In this document: one piece after another, positions 60,083 through 64,000 of the stretch | Numbering within the stretch: the first letter of the stretch is position 1 | How the letters are laid out: each line of letters begins with the position of its first letter | Assembly (NCBI RefSeq): GCF_031458075.1 | Contig: NZ_JAVDXT010000005.1 | Span: 372,001 to 436,000, forward strand | DNA from: Rhodoferax_B ferrireducens_A | GTDB lineage: Bacteria > Pseudomonadota > Gammaproteobacteria > Burkholderiales > Burkholderiaceae_C | Reading direction: 5' to 3' | DNA length: 64,000 nt | Program-made: the position numbers and the translations under genes | Notes under the pieces: generated by a model | The model's input: only the letters and a program-made list of their open reading frames with translations | What the model was told of the DNA's origin: nothing | Databases searched by the model: none

Positions 60083-61310
60083 GCTGCACAAACTGGGCCG
60101 CGGGCAGGCTGCTGAAGTGCCCGCCGTGGCATTGCACCACGGTGCGCAGGGTGCCGATAAAGCTGTCCACCACCGCAGCCCAGCCCAGGTGGGCCACGCT
60201 GGCCGGGGCGTTGAGGCGCAGCGCCTGCAGCCGCTGCGGGTGGCTGGCCAGGGCCGCCGCGGCCTGCACAAACTGGGCTTCCTCGCCCAGCGGCACCAGT
60301 ACACCGTTGTGCTCCTGGCGGATCAGATGGGCCGCCGCCGCATGCGCATACGACAGCACGGCCAGGCCGCTGGCCAGGGCTTCGGGCACCACATTGCCGT
60401 AGGTCTCGGTCATGCTGGGGAACAGGAACAGGTCGCCCGATGCATAGTAGGTGGCCAGCTCTTCGCCCTGGCGCACACCCGCAAAAATCGCCTGCGGGCA
60501 GCTGTCCTGCAAGGCCTTGCGCAGCGGGCCGTCACCGACCAACACCAGCCGTGCCGTGGGCTGGCGCGCCTGGACCGCGCCAAAGGCCGCCAGCACGGCG
60601 GCCACGTTCTTCTCGCGGGCCAGGCGGCCCACATACAGCGCCACCACGTCCTGCTCGCCCACGCCCCAGCTGGCGCGCAGCGCGCTGGAGCGACGCGCCG
60701 GGCTGAACTGGGCGATCTCCACGCCGCGCGACAGCACCGACACATTGCGGTAGCCGCGCGCCTGCAGCGCATAGACCATGGCCGGTGTCGGCACCAGGGT
60801 GGCCATGGTGCGGTTGTGCAGCTTGCGCAGGTAGGCGTCGATCGGCGTCTTCAGCAGGCCCAGGCCGTAGTGGCCCGAGTAGTTGTCGAAATTGGTGTGG
60901 AACGAGCTGGTCACCGGCAGCTGCAGCTTGCGCGCCGCCGTCACTGCCGACCAGCCCAGCGGGCCTTCGGTGGCAACGTGCACCACGTCCGGCCGCATCT
61001 GCTGCCACAGCGCCAGCAGGCGGTTCTTCGACGGCAGGCCGAAGCGGAAATTGCCGTAGCTGGGAATCGGCACGCCGGCGGACAGCACCTCGTCCAGCCC
61101 GGCGCGCGGCCCTGGCGCCTCCACCCCCGGCTGGCGCGGCCGCACGATTTGCAGCGCATGGCCGCGCTGCAGCATGCCTTCCACCAGGCGCCCCAGGGTC
61201 ATGGCGACGCCATTCACTTCGGGCGGAAAAGTCTCGGTCACCAGCGCAATCCGCAGACTGGCCGGTTGTGCAGCGAATGATTCCACGATGATCTCTTCAG
61301 CGTTGTTCAC
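60054..61310 (-). CDS. GT4-family glycosyltransferase
   Basis: The 418-residue enzyme is a GT-B fold, family 4 retaining glycosyltransferase. Landmarks are VTETFPPEVNGVAMTLGRL, TSSFHTNFDNYSG, YVGRLAREKN and the ETYGNVVPEALASG (EX7E) segment that binds the nucleotide sugar. The nearest well-known relatives are MgtA/PimB-type mannosyl- or glucosyltransferases that glycosylate diacylglycerol or related lipids. Translation probably begins at GTG 61310 since no ATG lies in the first 30 codons. It converges on psd. Confidence 0.88.
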   Translation of the reverse strand: MNNAEEIIVESFAAQPASLRIALVTETFPPEVNGVAMTLGRLVEGMLQRGHALQIVRPRQPGVEAPGPRAGLDEVLSAGVPIPSYGNFRFGLPSKNRLLALWQQMRPDVVHVATEGPLGWSAVTAARKLQLPVTSSFHTNFDNYSGHYGLGLLKTPIDAYLRKLHNRTMATLVPTPAMVYALQARGYRNVSVLSRGVEIAQFSPARRSSALRASWGVGEQDVVALYVGRLAREKNVAAVLAAFGAVQARQPTARLVLVGDGPLRKALQDSCPQAIFAGVRQGEELATYYASGDLFLFPSMTETYGNVVPEALASGLAVLSYAHAAAAHLIRQEHNGVLVPLGEEAQFVQAAAALASHPQRLQALRLNAPASVAHLGWAAVVDSFIGTLRTVVQCHGGHFSSLPAAQFVQPKPSVASSA

Positions 61311-61392
61311 GCTGCCGAGACTACGGCCCGCCCATGGCAGATTGATGGCAGGGGCATGTCAGTTTCAAGACACCCCCGAATCTCAATGTAAA

Positions 61393-61449
61393 AAGTGCCT
61401 CTGGCGCTTATTTCACCAGCGCAAGAAGCTACTTTTTATATAGCAAACC
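61393..61449. repeat. dispersed repeat copy upstream of the GT4 gene
   Basis: GCGCT (61404-61408) and AGCGC (61418-61422) pair around a 9-nt loop; flanking AGAAGCTACTTTTTATATAGC belongs to the repeat. It lies between the TonB-C lipoprotein stop and the GT4 start, both minus strand. Confidence 0.6.
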
Positions 61450-61456
61450 AGTCCGC

Positions 61457-61855
61457 TTATCTGGGCCGGTCGTAGAACGGGAAAGTCATGGGCGCGACCA
61501 CCGTGACGGCCTCGGCACCGCCGACGCCGCGGTAGGGCGCGAACTCCATGTCGTTCACCGCCAGCAGGCAGGCCTCGTCGAGCACCGGGTTCAGGCTGGA
61601 CTTGGCGATCCGCTTGCGCAGCACCTTGCCGTCGGCATCCACCAGGATCTCCACGATGACGGTGCTGGTGCGCGAGCGGTCCCGCACCAGATCGGGCGCT
61701 GGCGTCGGCACCTTGACCCGCCAGGGGCTGCTGGTGCGCATCTGGGCGATGTCGATCTGCTGGTCGGGCCATGGGGCCTCGGGCGGGGCGGATGCGCAGC
61801 CGGCCAGGACGGCCAGCGTGGCAACCAACAATACATGGCGAAAACGATGCTGCAT
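61457..61855 (-). CDS. small lipoprotein with TonB C-terminal-like domain
   Basis: The 132-residue protein has a lipoprotein signal (LLVATLAVLAGCASA; Cys near residue 20) and a C-terminal domain (VIVEILVDADGKVLRKRIAKSSLNPVLDEACLLAV) like the TonB C-terminal domain, which usually contacts outer-membrane receptors or other envelope proteins. No ExbBD partners are encoded here. It lies 34 bp after the fumarylacetoacetase-type gene on the same strand. Function unknown. Confidence 0.75.
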   Translation of the reverse strand: MQHRFRHVLLVATLAVLAGCASAPPEAPWPDQQIDIAQMRTSSPWRVKVPTPAPDLVRDRSRTSTVIVEILVDADGKVLRKRIAKSSLNPVLDEACLLAVNDMEFAPYRGVGGAEAVTVVAPMTFPFYDRPR

Positions 61856-61889
61856 ATGTGTTCCTATATTCCGTGTCTGGGCTGCGCGT

Positions 61890-62870
61890 TCAGCGCAGCA
61901 GAGGGGCCAGTTCCTGGTCGATGGCGCCGAACAGGCTGAGGCCGTCCATGCCCTTCATCTCGATGCGCACCGTGTCGCCGAACTGCAGGTAAGCCGTACT
62001 CGGCTGGCCGCCGTGCAGCGTCTCCATGGCGCGCTTCTCGGCGATGCAGTTATAGCCTTTGGGCCAGTCGGTCTTGGCCTTGCTGCCCACGCCTGCGTTG
62101 GCCACCGGGCCGGAGCCGACGATGCTACCCGCCCGCACGTGGCGGGTGGCGCACAGCTGGGCGATCAGCTGGCCGAAGTGGTATTGCATCTCGGGTCCGG
62201 CATCGCACATGCCGACCTTGCGGCCGTTCCAGCTGGTGTGCAGCGGCAGATGCACGCGGCCCTTGTCCCAGGCGTCGCCGAGTTCATCCAGGGTAATGGC
62301 GACCGGGCTGAACGCGGTGGCCGGCGCGCTCTGCACCCAGCCCGCGCCCTTGGCCCGCTCGACCGGCTCCAGGCTGCGCAGCCGCACGCTATTGCTCAGC
62401 AGCAGCAGACGCACGCCGTCCAGCGCCTGGGCCGGGGTCGAGCCCTGCGGCACGTCGGCGGTGATGGCGGCCAGGCCGGCGCCGAAATCCACGTCCAGCG
62501 CCTCCGACTGGCAGCGCAGCAGCTCGCAGGCGCCCAGCAGGTTGTCGCCGCTGCCCGGGGCCAGCACCAGGCCGGGCTCGGCGTCCTGGGCCTGCAGCAG
62601 GCTGGGATAGGCCTGGCCCTCCACCCATTGGTAGGCGCGCGGCAGCGGCGCCATGCATTGCAGCGGGTCGAAGGGAAATGTGTGGCGGCCGCGGCCCTGG
62701 TTCAGCGCGTCGTACAGGTCTTGCAGCTGCGGGCTGAGGAAGCCCCAGTCGTCCAGTACCTGCTGCAGGCGGCTGGCAATGCCGGTCGCATAATGGGCCG
62801 AAGCCAGGTCGCGCGACACCACTACGAGCTGGCCGTCGCGGGAACCGTCTTGGTAGGTGGCCAATTTCAT
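61890..62870 (-). CDS. fumarylacetoacetate hydrolase family protein
   Basis: The 326-residue enzyme starts MKLATYQDGSRDGQLVVVSRD, the usual opening of long FAH-family proteins, and contains VQSAPATAFSPVAITLDELG, GSIVGSGPVANAG and FGDTVRIEMKGMDGLSLFGAIDQ. These enzymes hydrolyse carbon-carbon bonds of fumarylacetoacetate or related keto acids. It is a cytoplasmic protein with no obvious pathway partner. The frame extends further upstream but the ATG at 62870 has the conserved N terminus. Confidence 0.9.
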   Translation of the reverse strand: MKLATYQDGSRDGQLVVVSRDLASAHYATGIASRLQQVLDDWGFLSPQLQDLYDALNQGRGRHTFPFDPLQCMAPLPRAYQWVEGQAYPSLLQAQDAEPGLVLAPGSGDNLLGACELLRCQSEALDVDFGAGLAAITADVPQGSTPAQALDGVRLLLLSNSVRLRSLEPVERAKGAGWVQSAPATAFSPVAITLDELGDAWDKGRVHLPLHTSWNGRKVGMCDAGPEMQYHFGQLIAQLCATRHVRAGSIVGSGPVANAGVGSKAKTDWPKGYNCIAEKRAMETLHGGQPSTAYLQFGDTVRIEMKGMDGLSLFGAIDQELAPLLR

Positions 62871-62914
62871 AGGGGAGTCAGCCGGGTGGAGTGGATCAAG
62901 CGTTGCATAGACAA

Positions 62915-63994
62915 ATGAGTTTAACGAAGCCCACCCTGCCCCTGCGTGCGCTGCTGCTGATCGGCGGCGGCGTGGCACTGGCCCACCTGCTGCTGCTGCG
63001 CGAGCTGCCGGCGGCGCTGCAGGTACAGGGGGAAGCCGCGCCAGTCCGGGCGCTGCAGACCCGCAGCATCCCGCCGCCACCGCCCCCGGTGCAGGCCGCG
63101 CCGGCGCCGCCGCCTCCGGTAGCCCGCCCCAAGCCCCGGCCGGCACCGCCCCCCGTGGAAGCGCCCCCCCCCAGCACCACCGTTGCCAGCCTGGAAACCA
63201 CGGAACCTGTGCCCGCCGAGCCAGCCCCGCTGCCCGAGCCACCGGCCTCGGCGCCAGAAGCTCCGGTGGCAGCGCCCCCAACACCGCCGCCACCGGAACC
63301 CGCGGCGTCCGCCCCGGCCCCGCCCGCCCCGCCCGTACTGACCCAGGCCACGGCCTTCGTATTCCCGGCGCCGGTGCGGCTGCTCTACGAACTCAGCGGT
63401 GAATCGAAAAAACTGCGCTACCAGGCGCGCGGCGAGCTGCTGTGGCGCCAGGACGGCCAGCACTACGACGCCCAGCTGCAGGCCAGCATGCTGTTCTTCG
63501 GCTCGCGCACCCGCACCAGCAACGGCCAGATCACGCCCAGCGGCCTGGCACCGACCCGGTTTTCCGACAAATGGCGCAGCGAACAGGCCGCGCACTTCGA
63601 CCAGGAGAAGCACCGCGTCACCTTCAGCGCCAACACGCCCGAGGTGGCGTTGCAGGCCGCCGCGCAGGACCAGCTGAGCGTGATTCTGCAAATTGCCGGT
63701 ATGCTGGCGGCCGATCCGGCCAGCTACCCCGCCGGCAGCGGCATTGCGCTGCAGACCGTAGGCCCCAAGGATGCAGACATCTGGGCCTTCAGCGTCGAGG
63801 CACCGGAGAAGATCCGCGTGCCCAGCGGCGAGCTGGAGACCATCAAACTGATCCGCAAACCGCGCAAGGAATTCGACCAGAAGGTCGAAATCTGGCTCGC
63901 ACCCAGCCTCGGCTACCTGCCGGCGCGGCTAAAAATCACGAATGCCAACGGTGATTTCATCGACCAGCAACTGCGTGGCGTGGAAAAGCCGTAA
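62915..63994 (+). CDS. DUF3108 domain protein with proline-rich region
   Basis: The 359-residue protein has a membrane anchor (LRALLLIGGGVALAHLLLL, residues 8-26), a long proline/alanine-rich region (about 45-150) and a C-terminal DUF3108 domain (150-359). The latter has the typical start VFPAPVRLLYELSGESKKLRYQA and the end QKVEIWLAPSLGYLPARLKITN. The Pro-rich stretch spans the periplasm much like TonB. Function of DUF3108 is unknown, but it is broadly linked with the envelope. The ATG at 62915 (MSLTKP) is used; ORF extension upstream is 24 bp. Confidence 0.85.
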   Translation: MSLTKPTLPLRALLLIGGGVALAHLLLLRELPAALQVQGEAAPVRALQTRSIPPPPPPVQAAPAPPPPVARPKPRPAPPPVEAPPPSTTVASLETTEPVPAEPAPLPEPPASAPEAPVAAPPTPPPPEPAASAPAPPAPPVLTQATAFVFPAPVRLLYELSGESKKLRYQARGELLWRQDGQHYDAQLQASMLFFGSRTRTSNGQITPSGLAPTRFSDKWRSEQAAHFDQEKHRVTFSANTPEVALQAAAQDQLSVILQIAGMLAADPASYPAGSGIALQTVGPKDADIWAFSVEAPEKIRVPSGELETIKLIRKPRKEFDQKVEIWLAPSLGYLPARLKITNANGDFIDQQLRGVEKP

Positions 63995-64000
63995 TCTGTA

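Overview
The window looks like chromosomal DNA of a betaproteobacterium of the Burkholderiales, most likely Comamonadaceae (Rhodoferax/Polaromonas-like). The reasons are the high GC content, the betaproteobacterial gene repertoire (OxyR-DyP pair, PhaM-like protein, DUF2145, an LplT-PlsC fusion, DUF3391/HD-GYP proteins) and a dispersed intergenic repeat with an AGCTGCC[AT]GCGCAG core that I recall from this family. I place it by sequence recognition only. I recognised no rRNA, tRNA, CRISPR array, insertion sequence or prophage. Nearly all the DNA is coding, with short gaps.

Layout. 1-4100: end of an MFS exporter, a 1-Cys peroxiredoxin, a ParD/ParE-like toxin-antitoxin pair, an orphan ChvE-like sugar-binding protein and a small 3'-5' exonuclease. 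4200-10500: a membrane diguanylate cyclase, a membrane Mrr-like protein with an altered active site, a sugar-binding protein with a GH13 glucosidase and a divergent AraC regulator, and a TfoX-N protein. 10500-15700: ubiA, an overlapping oxyR-dyp pair, a membrane AraC regulator and a secreted alpha/beta hydrolase. 15800-22400: two paralogous DUF3391/HD-GYP phosphodiesterases flanking an NHL-repeat lipoprotein and recG. 22400-29300: a six-gene, almost gapless signalling operon (PAS-GGDEF-EAL-REC-PAS protein, a 104-aa protein, HDOD, soluble histidine kinase, REC-HD-GYP, REC). 29670-31920: queA-tgt. 32130-37320: an amidohydrolase with a SsuABC-like ABC importer that has two permeases. 37340-43160: an MFS exporter, a four-gene membrane/zinc-ribbon/DUF2145/YiaA operon and a RIO-type kinase. 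43200-53150: a large CACHE-PAS-GGDEF-EAL sensor, an LplT-PlsC-type fusion, a Tat-exported FAD oxidase, an XRE regulator, a FIST sensor and PhaM. 53340-54820: a copper-trafficking set (DUF2946, YcnI, PCuAC). 54850-63990: a TerB-like protein, then an apparent lipid-modification neighbourhood (LpxH-like phosphatase, Mpo1-like membrane protein, membrane-anchored class III aminotransferase, phosphatidylserine decarboxylase, GT4 glycosyltransferase), then a TonB-C-like lipoprotein, a fumarylacetoacetase-family enzyme and a DUF3108 protein.

Themes. Cyclic-di-GMP turnover is very prominent: one cyclase, two GGDEF-EAL proteins and three HD-GYP proteins, most of them in one cluster. Redox and metal defence recurs (Prx, OxyR-DyP, the copper set). 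The dispersed repeat is the most unusual DNA-level feature. Besides serving as intergenic hairpins and terminators, copies appear to have become coding sequence, supplying two and perhaps three signal peptides, a membrane helix in UbiA and an insertion in RecG. A 17-bp palindrome, GTATC-N7-GATAC, occurs both at the start of the XRE gene and upstream of the RIO kinase gene, suggesting a small regulon.
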